Source of the DNA: Desulfomonile tiedjei
Lineage (GTDB): Bacteria; Desulfobacterota; Desulfomonilia; Desulfomonilales; Desulfomonilaceae
Assembly (NCBI GenBank): GCA_016218715.1
Contig: JACRDG010000112.1
Span: 1-64,000, forward strand
Direction: 5' to 3'
Length of the DNA: 64,000 nt
Part shown: positions 9,012 through 16,995 of the stretch, piece after piece
How the letters are laid out: each line of letters starts with the position of its first letter
Position numbering within the stretch: the first letter of the stretch is position 1
Notes under the pieces: model-generated
What the model was told of the DNA's origin: nothing
The model's database searches: none
The model's input: the letters and a program-made list of their open reading frames with translations, nothing else
Position numbers and translations under genes: made by a program

Positions 9012-10169
9012 CTAATCCAGCGCTTCCAGGGCCTTCTTCATGGCGCTGAGGAGCAGCACCACGTTTTCCGGCCGGCTGTTGTAACCCATCAGGCCGATTC
9101 GCCACACCTTGCCGGCAAGCTGTCCGAGCCCGGCCGCGATGTCGATGTTGTAATTCCGCAACAGATGGCTCGCCACTTCCTTGCTGTCGATCCCGTCCGG
9201 AACGAGAGCCGTGGTGAGACTGGCCAGTCGGTGTTCCCGCTCCACGTGGCAATCGATGCCGAGGTCTGCCAGTCCCTCCCAAAGAAGCTCCGCGTTAGTT
9301 CTGTGGCGATCCCAGCGATTTTCCAGCCCTTCCTCAGCCACAATGCGCAAGGCTTCCCTCAGAGCATAATTCATATTGATCGGCGCGGTATGATGGTAGG
9401 TGCGCTCATCGCCCCAGTACTTTCCGAGCAAGGTCATGTCGAGGTACCAGTTGGCCGGCTTGGTCTTGCGTTGGCTGAGTTTCTCCAGCGCGCGAGGCCC
9501 CAGCGTGAGCGGCGCGATCCCCGGAGGACAGCTCAGGCACTTCTGGGAACCGCTGTACGCCATGTCCACGTGCCACCGGTCGAGAAACACCGGCACACCT
9601 CCGAGGCTGGTCACCGTATCCAGGAGAAGGAGCGTATCGAACTCGCGGCACAGCTTCCCGATCCCATCCATGGGCTGAAGAGCGCCGGTCGAGGTCTCCG
9701 CGTGCACGAGGCCGAGGATCGCTGGCCGGTGGGTCTCCAGCCCGTATCCGATCTCGTTGAGGGTGAACACCTCGCCCCACGGTTTCTGGATGCGGCGCAC
9801 CTCCGCGCCGTACCGCTCGGCCATGTCGCAGAGCCGTTCACCGAAGTACCCATTGACGCCGACGAGCACCACGTCACCGGGTTCCACGCAGTTTGCCAGC
9901 GTGGCCTCCATGGCAGCGCTCCCCGTGCCGCTCACCGGAATGGTGAACGGATTGCTTGTTTGCCACACGTAACGGAGCAACTCCTGGGTCTCCTTCATCA
10001 CTTCGATGAATTTCGGGTCGAGGTGGCCGACTTCGTTCGCGGACAGGGCCTGGCGGACCCGAGGATGAAAATTGGATGGGCCGGGACCCAACAGGAGCCT
10101 CGGCGGCATGTCCAATTGGGAAACCTGTATCCGATGGGAATCGTCCGCCTTCAGGTTCAAGCTTGACAT
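9012..10169 (-). CDS. Class V aminotransferase, alanine/serine-glyoxylate aminotransferase type
   Basis: This PLP enzyme of the AGXT/SPT class, 385 residues, would transfer an amino group from alanine or serine to glyoxylate. Family marks are LLGPGPSN near the N-terminus (residues 26-33), V-S-G-T-G-S-A-A-M-E (79-88), V-H-A-E-T-S-T-G, LLLDTVTSLGG (181-191) and the Schiff-base lysine in S-G-S-Q-K-C-L (Lys210). Sequence alone does not separate alanine-glyoxylate from serine-pyruvate activity; 2-aminoethylphosphonate transaminase is less likely. An ATG at 10169 follows a GAGAGAGG run; 10211 is an alternative. It stands alone, convergent with the TMTC-like gene and divergent from the nuclease gene. 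Confidence 0.9.
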   Translation of the reverse strand: MSSLNLKADDSHRIQVSQLDMPPRLLLGPGPSNFHPRVRQALSANEVGHLDPKFIEVMKETQELLRYVWQTSNPFTIPVSGTGSAAMEATLANCVEPGDVVLVGVNGYFGERLCDMAERYGAEVRRIQKPWGEVFTLNEIGYGLETHRPAILGLVHAETSTGALQPMDGIGKLCREFDTLLLLDTVTSLGGVPVFLDRWHVDMAYSGSQKCLSCPPGIAPLTLGPRALEKLSQRKTKPANWYLDMTLLGKYWGDERTYHHTAPINMNYALREALRIVAEEGLENRWDRHRTNAELLWEGLADLGIDCHVEREHRLASLTTALVPDGIDSKEVASHLLRNYNIDIAAGLGQLAGKVWRIGLMGYNSRPENVVLLLSAMKKALEALD

Positions 10170-10314
10170 ACGACTGAGCCTCTCTCTCACTGGTATGGGT
10201 GTTCCGCTCAACGGGCGCCGAGTCGCCTCAAGTCCGGTGAACCATTACCGTATCTGTGTAGCGCTTCGGCCGGAGGTCGATGATACGCGCTTCCCGCAAA
10301 GATTTCAACTCGGC

Positions 10315-10343
10315 TTGCAGCGCTCCCGACGTGTTGGTATAGT
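10315..10343 (+). promoter_or_regulatory. Predicted sigma-70 promoter for the YprB-like/DUF169 unit
   Basis: TTGCAG (10315-10320), 17 nt, TATAGT (10338-10343). Transcription would start near 10350, leaving a leader of about 208 nt before the ATG at 10558, with strong inverted repeats inside it. The rest of the 10170-10557 gap shows no gene. Confidence 0.5.
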
Positions 10344-10377
10344 ATAGTAGTTGCCAATCTTTCTGACCGTTTCGCCA

Positions 10378-10450
10378 CGACGGCCCGAGGGACCGTCGAA
10401 CGAAGGTTTAACGGCTCTGCGTTGTCCGTAGTGAGGGGGTCCCTCGGGCC
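10378..10450. repeat. Nested inverted repeats in the leader of the YprB-like gene
   Basis: GGCCCGAGGGACC (10382-10394) is perfectly complementary to GGTCCCTCGGGCC (10438-10450), 43 nt apart. The left arm also sits in its own small hairpin, CGACGG (10378-10383) with CCGTCG (10393-10398). The two foldings are mutually exclusive in RNA, which is how leader switches work, but they may also be a DNA-level feature. No U-tract follows. Confidence 0.6.
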
Positions 10451-10557
10451 GCCGGTCGTCCAATCGGACATTATTCTTGGCAACTGCTCGTACCGAGATC
10501 ATCCACCGGACGCGCCGGACTTCGGCAATCAGCGCCTGAGAAGGGTCCAGACCAACC

Positions 10558-11400
10558 ATGTTGAGAAACACCTTTTGCCACATTCCCGGCATTGGGACGA
10601 AATCCGAGCTGAACTTGTGGGCTCAGGGAATTCTGAGCTGGGACGACATTATGAAGATCCCCTTGAGGGAGCTTTTCGGGACGAAGAACTATTTCCTTCG
10701 CTACCGGCTCCTCGAGTCCAGCGATCATCTTGCGGACCGCGATCCCAACTACTTTGCCGACCTGCTTCCGGCAAGTGAACTCTGGCGGCTGTACGGCGAG
10801 TTCAGATCAGTGTCCGCGTACCTGGATATCGAAACAAACGGCCTTGCCGCGCCGAACAACGCGATTACGACCATCGCCATGTACGACGGAAGAACGGTGT
10901 TCCACTATGTCAAAGGCCGCAACCTGGACCGGTTCGTGGAAGATATCCGCCAGTATAAGGTCATCGTTACCTACAACGGCAAGTCCTTTGACGTTCCCGT
11001 TATCGAGAACCATTTCGGCATCAAGCTGCATCAGGCCCATATCGATCTGCGGTACGTGCTGAAGAGCCTTGGCTACTCCGGAGGCTTGAAGGGCTGCGAA
11101 AAGAAGATGGGGATCGACCGCAAAGAACTAGACGGCATGGACGGGTATTTCGCCGTGTTGCTCTGGAAGGACTTTATCGCCAACCGTAACGGCATGGCCC
11201 TTCAGACGTTGCTCTCTTATAACGTGCTCGACGCGGCGAATCTGGAGATGCTCATGGTGATGGCCTACAACCTCAAGCTCAAGGAGACCCCGTTCTTCGA
11301 CACCCACGCACTGAAATTGCCGTTACCGGTGAAAAATCCTTTTGAACCCGATCTGGAGACCATCGCCCGGATCATGGGCGAGAACGACCGCTATTTCTGA
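10558..11400 (+). CDS. YprB-like ribonuclease H-fold exonuclease
   Basis: This 280-residue protein has an RNase H-like DEDD domain (the YprB/RNase_H_2 group) from about residue 85. The metal ligands are visible: Asp90 and Glu92 in YLDIETNGL, an Asp in YNGKSFDVPVIE (about residues 140-151), and an Asp in YNVLDAANL (about 222-230). The N-terminal 80 residues look like a helical extension beginning with H-I-P-G-I-G, similar to a helix-hairpin-helix. It would be a 3'-5' exonuclease on DNA or RNA. It is 51 bp from the DUF169 gene and probably co-transcribed with it, under the promoter at 10315-10343. Confidence 0.8.
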   Translation: MLRNTFCHIPGIGTKSELNLWAQGILSWDDIMKIPLRELFGTKNYFLRYRLLESSDHLADRDPNYFADLLPASELWRLYGEFRSVSAYLDIETNGLAAPNNAITTIAMYDGRTVFHYVKGRNLDRFVEDIRQYKVIVTYNGKSFDVPVIENHFGIKLHQAHIDLRYVLKSLGYSGGLKGCEKKMGIDRKELDGMDGYFAVLLWKDFIANRNGMALQTLLSYNVLDAANLEMLMVMAYNLKLKETPFFDTHALKLPLPVKNPFEPDLETIARIMGENDRYF

Positions 11401-11451
11401 GCCGTTGCGCAGGCAAAGACAACGCTTGTCGTGACGCAGAGAGGGAGCACG

Positions 11452-12294
11452 ATGGTCGCAGCCGCGGATGAGAGCGAGAATCTGAGCGGTTTTCTTGAAG
11501 CCTTGGGGTACGCCGAAGAACCCATGGGAATGTTCTATACGGACGAGGAGCCGGAAAACGGCACTACTCCCAAGCCGGGCAAACTTCCCTCCATCGAAGC
11601 CGAGGCCCGTCGGGAAGTCGATTTCAAGGAAATCTGGGGCAATTTCTCCTGCGTCATGGGCCAGCTCCTTATTGCCAGGCAACGAAAGACCGCGGCCTAT
11701 TTCGACCGGGAACGTTTCGGATGCCTCGGCGGAGCATTCTTCCTCGGATACCTGAAACCGCAACTGGAATCTATCGTGCATTACGTATCGACCGGAATAC
11801 CCGGCGTGATGGAGGGAGAACGCTATCTCGAATCGCCTGACATGACCCGAAGATTTTACGAGACTATCGACCCGAGGCCCGCGCCGAAACGTTTCTGCGT
11901 GTTCAAGCCGGTCACCCGGTTCCGCGAAGACGAAGAACCTGAAGTAGTGGTCTTCTTCGCGAGGCCGGAAGCGATTTCCGGCCTTCACCAGCTCGCGACG
12001 TTCGTCACCAACGATCTCGAAGCGGTCGCGTCCCCCTTTGGTGCCGGATGTGCCAACATCGTGACGTGGCCCATAAAGTTTTTCGAGCAAGGGCGGCTCA
12101 AGGCCGTCCTGGGCGGCTGGGATCCCTCGGAACGCCGGTACCTCAAGGCTGACGAAATCACCTTTGCCGTGCCGTGGGAGATGTACCGCCGTATGCTGCG
12201 GCGATGGTGCGAGTCGTTCCTCACCGCCGATGCCTGGAAGGTGGTTCAGAAAAGGATCGTGAGAAGCAGGAAAGCCTGGAAGGAAGAAGGGTGA
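11452..12294 (+). CDS. DUF169 family protein
   Basis: This 280-residue protein matches the DUF169 layout: the early P-M-G-M-F-Y segment, a middle C-L-G-G-A-F-F-L-G-Y region, and the late segment F-G-A-G-C-A-N-I-V. Conserved cysteines (C-L-G-G and G-A-G-C) suggest metal or cofactor binding, but no biochemical role is established. Members are common in anaerobes and archaea. The ATG at 11452 follows GGGAG; a GTG at 11431 is in frame but lacks a site. It is likely co-transcribed with the nuclease gene upstream. A GGGGAAC/GTTCCCC hairpin (12325-12354) 30 bp downstream may help end transcription, though no T-run follows. Confidence 0.82.
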   Translation: MVAAADESENLSGFLEALGYAEEPMGMFYTDEEPENGTTPKPGKLPSIEAEARREVDFKEIWGNFSCVMGQLLIARQRKTAAYFDRERFGCLGGAFFLGYLKPQLESIVHYVSTGIPGVMEGERYLESPDMTRRFYETIDPRPAPKRFCVFKPVTRFREDEEPEVVVFFARPEAISGLHQLATFVTNDLEAVASPFGAGCANIVTWPIKFFEQGRLKAVLGGWDPSERRYLKADEITFAVPWEMYRRMLRRWCESFLTADAWKVVQKRIVRSRKAWKEEG

Positions 12295-12444
12295 TACCAG
12301 GCGGCTTCCATAGAAGCAATCTGAGGGGAACCTCTCTGCACAAAGAAGTTCCCCAACAAGTTACTCCTTCGATTGCGATTTGGTATGAGTTCACTTCCGC
12401 TCAGGCGCCTGGCCGGATCGCAGCATTGGTCCTTTTGAAAAGGA

Positions 12445-14658
12445 CTACTGGCTCCTCAGAAGCCCGCGGATCGCCTTCAACAAACCGGAAACGGGCACAG
12501 GTTTCTCCAACACCAGATCCACGCAGGATTCGGCCACCAGCCCCGTTTCTTCTGACTGGTCGCCCCAACCGGTGAGAAGGATGAACGCGGGCTTGGGGCG
12601 ACCCTGTTCCTCGCAGAGGGTCGCGATTCTCTTCCCGACCTCCCACCCGCTCATTCCCGGCATGCCCAGATCGCAGATCACCACGTGGACCGGAGTCTCC
12701 CGGAAGAGCTGCAACCCGTCCTCCCCCGAGAGCGCGGTCAGAACCGTGTGACGGTGGTGCTCCAGGCCCTCTTTCAGGAACGAGACAATGGGTTCCAGGT
12801 CGTCGATCACCAGAATGCTGAGACTGGAAGGAAGATCGGGGGCGGCGGAGGAACCCTCGAGATCGTAATCCTCGCGCACGAACGGCAAACTGACCGTGAA
12901 GACCGTGCCCCCACCAGGTCTGCCTTCCGCACGGATGGCCCCCCCGTGACTCTTTGCAATGCCAAAGCTGCTGGCCAGTCCCATGCCGGCGCTGTGCGAT
13001 TGCTTGGTCGTAAAGAAGGGCTCGAACAGTCGGCCCATGTGCTCCGGACTGATCCCCACGCCGGTATCCGTCACCCGCAGCACTGCCTGGTCTCGATCGC
13101 AGAGGGTTTCGACCCTGATCTCTCCTCCCTGGGGCAGTGCTTCCGCAGCATTCTTGATGAGATTCATGGCCACTTCGAACAGTTCTTCCGCCCTTCCCCT
13201 GACTTTACAGTGATCGGTGAGCCTGGGGACGAGGCTGATGGAAAGCCCGCTCTTTTCAGGGACCGTCTTCCACCATATGGTCGTCATTTCGACCGCTTGT
13301 CTCACCACTTCGGACAAGTCGAACACTTTCCATTCGGATCGGCTCTGATCGACCCGTTTACGCGCAAAATTCTGGAGCCGCTTGATGGTGCCGGAACCGA
13401 CGGTAGAACTCCGTACAATCCGCTCGATGTTGGAGCGAACTCCGGCAGCATCTCCTTCCTCCAGGTTGGCCAGGGCAAGTTGCGCGTTGCCGATCACGAT
13501 CTGCAAGAGGTTGTTGAAGTTATGGGAAACGCCGCTGGCAAGTTCGCCCACAGCCTTGAGACGTTCCGCCTGCAGCAACGCAACTTCGGCTTTCCGGCGC
13601 TCGGCGATCTCTGCCAGGAGGCGTTCCTTGTGCCTTTGTTCCAGGGCGAGTTGCTCCTTCTCGTGGGTCAGGTCTTCGACCAGGACGAGCACACTTCTGG
13701 AGAGCCCCATGCGCACAGGCCGCAAATGTATCCGTCCCCATACTTTGCCTGTGCCGATCTCGATTTCCGCCTGGCTGCTTTCCGGTTTTCTCGTGGAGAA
13801 TACAGTCTGGACCAGCCGGTTCGCCTTTTCCACTTCCGATGCATCGGGAAAGAGGGAGGAGAAGGCCCGGCCGCGAATGCGTTTGTAGCCTTCACCAACA
13901 TTACCGCATGCGCTATTCAGGAACGTCACGTGAAACGTCGGGTCAACGAGTAGGGCCGGAATCGGCAGCGCTTGAAGCAACCTGCCGAACCATGTCTGAT
14001 TGATCCCCCTGAAATTGAAGCTCCCGGAGGAAGTGACGTCATGGGTGAACAGGGTCGCCAGGTCGACGGTTTCGGTGATTTCCTCGTCCTCGTCTTCGAA
14101 AGGATCGAGGTCGGATATGCTCCGGCCTTCCAGCGGAATGGATTGAATTGCCGCTATCAGTGCGTCCATGCTTCCAGAGAGTTCACGGATTATCTCGAAA
14201 CCGGCAGTGCACCTGCTCCCGGCTCCGTCGCGGATCATCCACCGACATCTTGCCTCGAAGGCAAGTGGTTCAATGGCAAACAGCCGGTCGGCCGGGATCG
14301 CGAGCTTCATGACCTCCCCGACCTTGGTCTCGATGTTCGTGGTTCGCAGGCCCTTTCCGCTGATCTCCTCGACAACGCCCGCAACCTCCGGACGGTCCGT
14401 CATTTGAACGGGCAGGCTAAAATGGAGCGGGACCCGCGGGACTGCGCGCGGTTCTTCCAGAACGACCGAACTCTCTTGTCCGGAATTCCTGGCACAAAGC
14501 TCGTCGGGTTGAACGATTCCAGTCGCGAGCATCTGTTTAAACAGTTTCTGCAAGCCACCCACGGAAAGCCCGTGCTTTTCCATCAATGCACTATCGGTCG
14601 CCCCTGAGCGGATGTCCCTGACGAGCTCACCGGCTTTGATCTTTCTCTGATTGGGCAT
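12445..14658 (-). CDS. Hybrid sensor histidine kinase (N-terminal repeat module, PilZ, PAS, kinase, receiver)
   Basis: This is a 737-residue cytoplasmic hybrid kinase with no membrane span. In order: residues 5-55, a small helical module (D-S-A-L-M-E-K-H-G-L-S, G-L-Q-K-L-F) also found twice in the divergent neighbour; about 70-180, PilZ-like, starting R-V-P-L-H-F-S-L-P; about 220-340, PAS; a HisKA box with His379 in SHNFNNLLQ; HATPase with N-L-I-K-N-A-A-E-A-L and D-T-G-V-G-I-S; and a C-terminal receiver with the DD pair near 622 and acceptor Asp663 in ICDLGMPG. PilZ suggests control by cyclic di-GMP, but the canonical RxxxR is not clean, so ligand binding is uncertain. Confidence 0.87.
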   Translation of the reverse strand: MPNQRKIKAGELVRDIRSGATDSALMEKHGLSVGGLQKLFKQMLATGIVQPDELCARNSGQESSVVLEEPRAVPRVPLHFSLPVQMTDRPEVAGVVEEISGKGLRTTNIETKVGEVMKLAIPADRLFAIEPLAFEARCRWMIRDGAGSRCTAGFEIIRELSGSMDALIAAIQSIPLEGRSISDLDPFEDEDEEITETVDLATLFTHDVTSSGSFNFRGINQTWFGRLLQALPIPALLVDPTFHVTFLNSACGNVGEGYKRIRGRAFSSLFPDASEVEKANRLVQTVFSTRKPESSQAEIEIGTGKVWGRIHLRPVRMGLSRSVLVLVEDLTHEKEQLALEQRHKERLLAEIAERRKAEVALLQAERLKAVGELASGVSHNFNNLLQIVIGNAQLALANLEEGDAAGVRSNIERIVRSSTVGSGTIKRLQNFARKRVDQSRSEWKVFDLSEVVRQAVEMTTIWWKTVPEKSGLSISLVPRLTDHCKVRGRAEELFEVAMNLIKNAAEALPQGGEIRVETLCDRDQAVLRVTDTGVGISPEHMGRLFEPFFTTKQSHSAGMGLASSFGIAKSHGGAIRAEGRPGGGTVFTVSLPFVREDYDLEGSSAAPDLPSSLSILVIDDLEPIVSFLKEGLEHHRHTVLTALSGEDGLQLFRETPVHVVICDLGMPGMSGWEVGKRIATLCEEQGRPKPAFILLTGWGDQSEETGLVAESCVDLVLEKPVPVSGLLKAIRGLLRSQ

Positions 14659-14839
14659 GATCTCTGCTTCCTGTCACCACAGCGCCGTGCTTCAGGAATT
14701 CGCGGCACTTTTCCAAGCGCTCCACCATAGATCCACTTCAGCCAACGTCGCGGTTATTCCCCCGTGGCCCCCCCTCCGCAGCGCGACCCACGCCCCCAGG
14801 TAACCTTCCAAGGAATTGGCATATATGGATGTAGCGGTT

Positions 14840-14868
14840 ATCTTACATCATTATGGCCGATTCGGCAA
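14840..14868 (-). promoter_or_regulatory. Possible sigma-70 promoter for the hybrid kinase
   Basis: Minus-strand TTGCCG (14863-14868), 17 nt, TAAGAT (14840-14845), giving a leader of about 175 nt to the ATG at 14658. It is back to back with the plus-strand candidate at 14922. The 14659-15052 gap is otherwise empty apart from an AT-rich patch. Confidence 0.35.
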
Positions 14869-14921
14869 TGGGCTATGCCTCTGGGAGTCGGTCGGAAATC
14901 ACCTTCGCCAAGGGAAAAATC

Positions 14922-14950
14922 TTGTCTGAAAGCATAATAACGGGTATACA
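14922..14950 (+). promoter_or_regulatory. Possible sigma-70 promoter for the zinc-ribbon repeat protein
   Basis: TTGTCT (14922-14927), 17 nt, TATACA (14945-14950) in a locally AT-rich stretch, about 100 bp before the ATG at 15053. Confidence 0.42.
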
Positions 14951-15052
14951 ATTAATGCCGACCCTGCACTGGAAAAGTCTTCCCATCCGCGGTTATCGGA
15001 ACGGAAAATTGGTTCGAAGTCGACCGGACAGTCTTAGATACGAGGAAATTCG

Positions 15053-15691
15053 ATGGCGAAACCCAAAATTGACGCAAAAGAGGCTCTTGAGTATCTCAGG
15101 GCAGGATTGGACGATTACGCCCTGATGCAAATATATAATCTCTCGGCCAAGGGTCTCCAGAGTTTGTTCCAAAAACTTGTCAGCGCGGGAGCAATCTCTC
15201 AGGCGGAACTCGATCAGCGCATGCCCAGTTTTGTAGGGACCGCGGTCTTTGCAGAGGACGAGGGCGAGCAAGGCCGGCAAGGCCCTGAACCTATTCTAGA
15301 TCAGCCGCCGCTCAAAGGAGCACGTCCCCTCCTCGATGCGCGAGAGGTGCTCATCGACATCAAGGCCGGGATGGGCGATGCGGACTTGATGGAGAAGTAC
15401 CGACTCTCCTCGAAAGGTCTGCAAAGTCTGTTCGACAAGCTCGTGGAGGCAGGAGCGATCAGGGAAGCAGACCTCGACCAGAGAATGGACGCATTTGATG
15501 CCACCGTCGACCTGCTCGAAGTGATTAGGCAGTTGGGAATCGACCAGCCGCCTCAGAATTCCACGCAGAAGCGGCAAAAGGCGCCCCGGTGCCCCGCGTG
15601 CGGAGCCCTCCAGACGATCGTCTTCGACGACGACGGATGCGCGGAGTGCGGTATCAAAATGAATCAGAGCGCGCGTCGCAACAGCGCATAA
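15053..15691 (+). CDS. Small protein with two copies of the kinase N-terminal module and a zinc ribbon
   Basis: This 212-residue protein is built from two near-identical ~45-residue helical modules. The first is residues 7-57 (core D-Y-A-L-M-Q-I-Y-N-L-S-A-K-G-L-Q-S-L-F) and the second about 98-148 (core D-A-D-L-M-E-K-Y-R-L-S-S-K-G-L-Q-S-L-F), each ending in A-G-A-I-x-x-A-x-L-D-Q-R-M. The last 25 residues form a zinc ribbon, CPAC then CAEC. The same module opens the divergent hybrid kinase. The L-S-x-K-G-L-Q pattern looks like a short helix-turn-helix, so DNA or protein binding is possible; no function is known to me. The divergent pairing implies a shared pathway. Confidence 0.72.
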   Translation: MAKPKIDAKEALEYLRAGLDDYALMQIYNLSAKGLQSLFQKLVSAGAISQAELDQRMPSFVGTAVFAEDEGEQGRQGPEPILDQPPLKGARPLLDAREVLIDIKAGMGDADLMEKYRLSSKGLQSLFDKLVEAGAIREADLDQRMDAFDATVDLLEVIRQLGIDQPPQNSTQKRQKAPRCPACGALQTIVFDDDGCAECGIKMNQSARRNSA

Positions 15692-15740
15692 CGTTCGACC
15701 AAGATCGACAGAATGTGGACCAGAAAAGGCCTCAGGGCGC

Positions 15741-15776
15741 TTAAAGTGAAGCCGGTTGTCCTTTGCTTCACCTTTA
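15741..15776. repeat. Inverted repeat downstream of the zinc-ribbon gene
   Basis: TTAAAGTGAAGC pairs with GCTTCACCTTTAA with one bulged base. It lies 50 bp after the stop at 15691. Without a T-run it is only a possible terminator. The remaining 15692-16036 gap shows no gene. Confidence 0.4.
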
Positions 15777-16036
15777 ACTGGAGCGCGGCAAGGAGACTCA
15801 TATTTGGCTTGTCTCACCATGGCGTCGCGTGTATGCTTGTTGAAGGATGGTTGAGGCCGCGCACCTCGTTGGAGCTATTGCCGGCCGGCACATCATGTGG
15901 ACACAGAATTGTTTTCAGCACCCACCGGGGGGCGAAGAGACCAACCACTAGTAGTATCCGGCCTCCAGAAGCTGCCATCGGAATGAAGTGCAGGACGGGA
16001 CGCAAGAGTGCCCGGTTCTGAAACGGGAGGGGAGCA

Positions 16037-16777
16037 GTGGTGGAATCCAGCGATCTGGTCTTGGACTTACTGATGCTCGATGCGCTGGTCATTGCAGTGG
16101 TAGTCGGCTGTTACGCCGGCTATCTCAAGGTCAGGTCCCTCTTCCGAGGATTCAGAGGCCTGAAGACGAGACGGGATATGGACCGTGCAATCAGGTGGCT
16201 TGGAATAGACTCGTACGTGCACGAGCTTTCGGAACGGAGAGCAGCGGCCATGCGGCGTCATTCCAACGTTACCCTGATGCGCGGCGGCAGCGAGCCCCAG
16301 AACCGATCGTCCGTAATCTCTTTTTGGATACCGTATCTCCGACGCAAAGGTGTGGCCGGTGCGCTGGCCAGGCGGCGCCTTGAAAGCCGCGTCCGATCGC
16401 TCCTTGCGAGATGCCCCAGGCGGGAACTGGACAAGATCGCTTTTTCCCTCACGTGTTGGAGAAACCGGGATTGCCCGGATGACGAACTGTACATCGCCCG
16501 CCCGCCTCACCACATATCGCTGCTCCCGCGGCCTCATCATTTCGACGAGAAAAAACTCAAGGACCGAAGGATAGTTGCGGCGACCCTGAAAGCCAAAGAT
16601 CGGAAAGAACTGGCGGAGGACATTGCGGCATGCTTGAGAGGCTTCAGTTCGCGAAGCCTCCAGTGGATTGCCGATTGCATCGAGAACGGGTGGGTGGAAC
16701 AAATGAGCGCAACCCGATCGAGAACCATACGGTTTACCATGCAAAGCGAACGATCCCGTCCCAATGTTCCCGCATAG
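16037..16777 (+). CDS. Uncharacterised membrane-anchored protein
   Basis: I do not recognise this 246-residue protein. It opens with one hydrophobic span (about residues 7-28), followed by a basic cytoplasmic-looking region rich in Arg and Lys with no clear catalytic motif; a C-W-R-N-R-D-C segment near residue 150 holds two close cysteines. The GTG start at 16037, or the next GTG at 16040, follows GGGAGGGGAG. It is the first gene of the one-direction run that continues to 27 kb, but a 218-bp gap with a repeat element separates it from the next gene, so membership in the cluster is doubtful. Confidence 0.5.
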   Translation: MVESSDLVLDLLMLDALVIAVVVGCYAGYLKVRSLFRGFRGLKTRRDMDRAIRWLGIDSYVHELSERRAAAMRRHSNVTLMRGGSEPQNRSSVISFWIPYLRRKGVAGALARRRLESRVRSLLARCPRRELDKIAFSLTCWRNRDCPDDELYIARPPHHISLLPRPHHFDEKKLKDRRIVAATLKAKDRKELAEDIAACLRGFSSRSLQWIADCIENGWVEQMSATRSRTIRFTMQSERSRPNVPA

Positions 16778-16787
16778 TGCTCCATTT

Positions 16788-16973
16788 CATGAATACGGTA
16801 GCGTATTCCTGTGAGACGCGGTTTCCGTCAGCTATCACGTCCTCAGTGGCTGTCTTGCCCGGACAGGCATCTTGCCTGTCATTTCCCCATGGACCGGCAA
16901 GATGCCGGCTCCACTGAACAGCCAGGCGCAGGGACCCCAAAGGAGACACCGTATTTGGGAAAAGGTGTACTAA
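16788..16973 (+). repeat. ~185-bp intergenic repeat element, copy A
   Basis: Begins CATGAATACGGT (16788-16799) and ends TTGGGAAAAGG plus GTACTAAG. A second copy is at 60609-60783 in the same orientation. Inside are two hairpins, GACAGGCATCTTGCCTGTC (16862-16880) and CCGGCAAGATGCCGG (16894-16908). AATACGGT near the left end is matched by ACCGTATT (about 16949-16956) near the right. It fills the 16778-16995 gap. No transposase frame is present, so it resembles a REP/MITE-type sequence. Confidence 0.7.
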
Positions 16974-16995
16974 GGTCGTTCGTGTAGGAGTGGCT

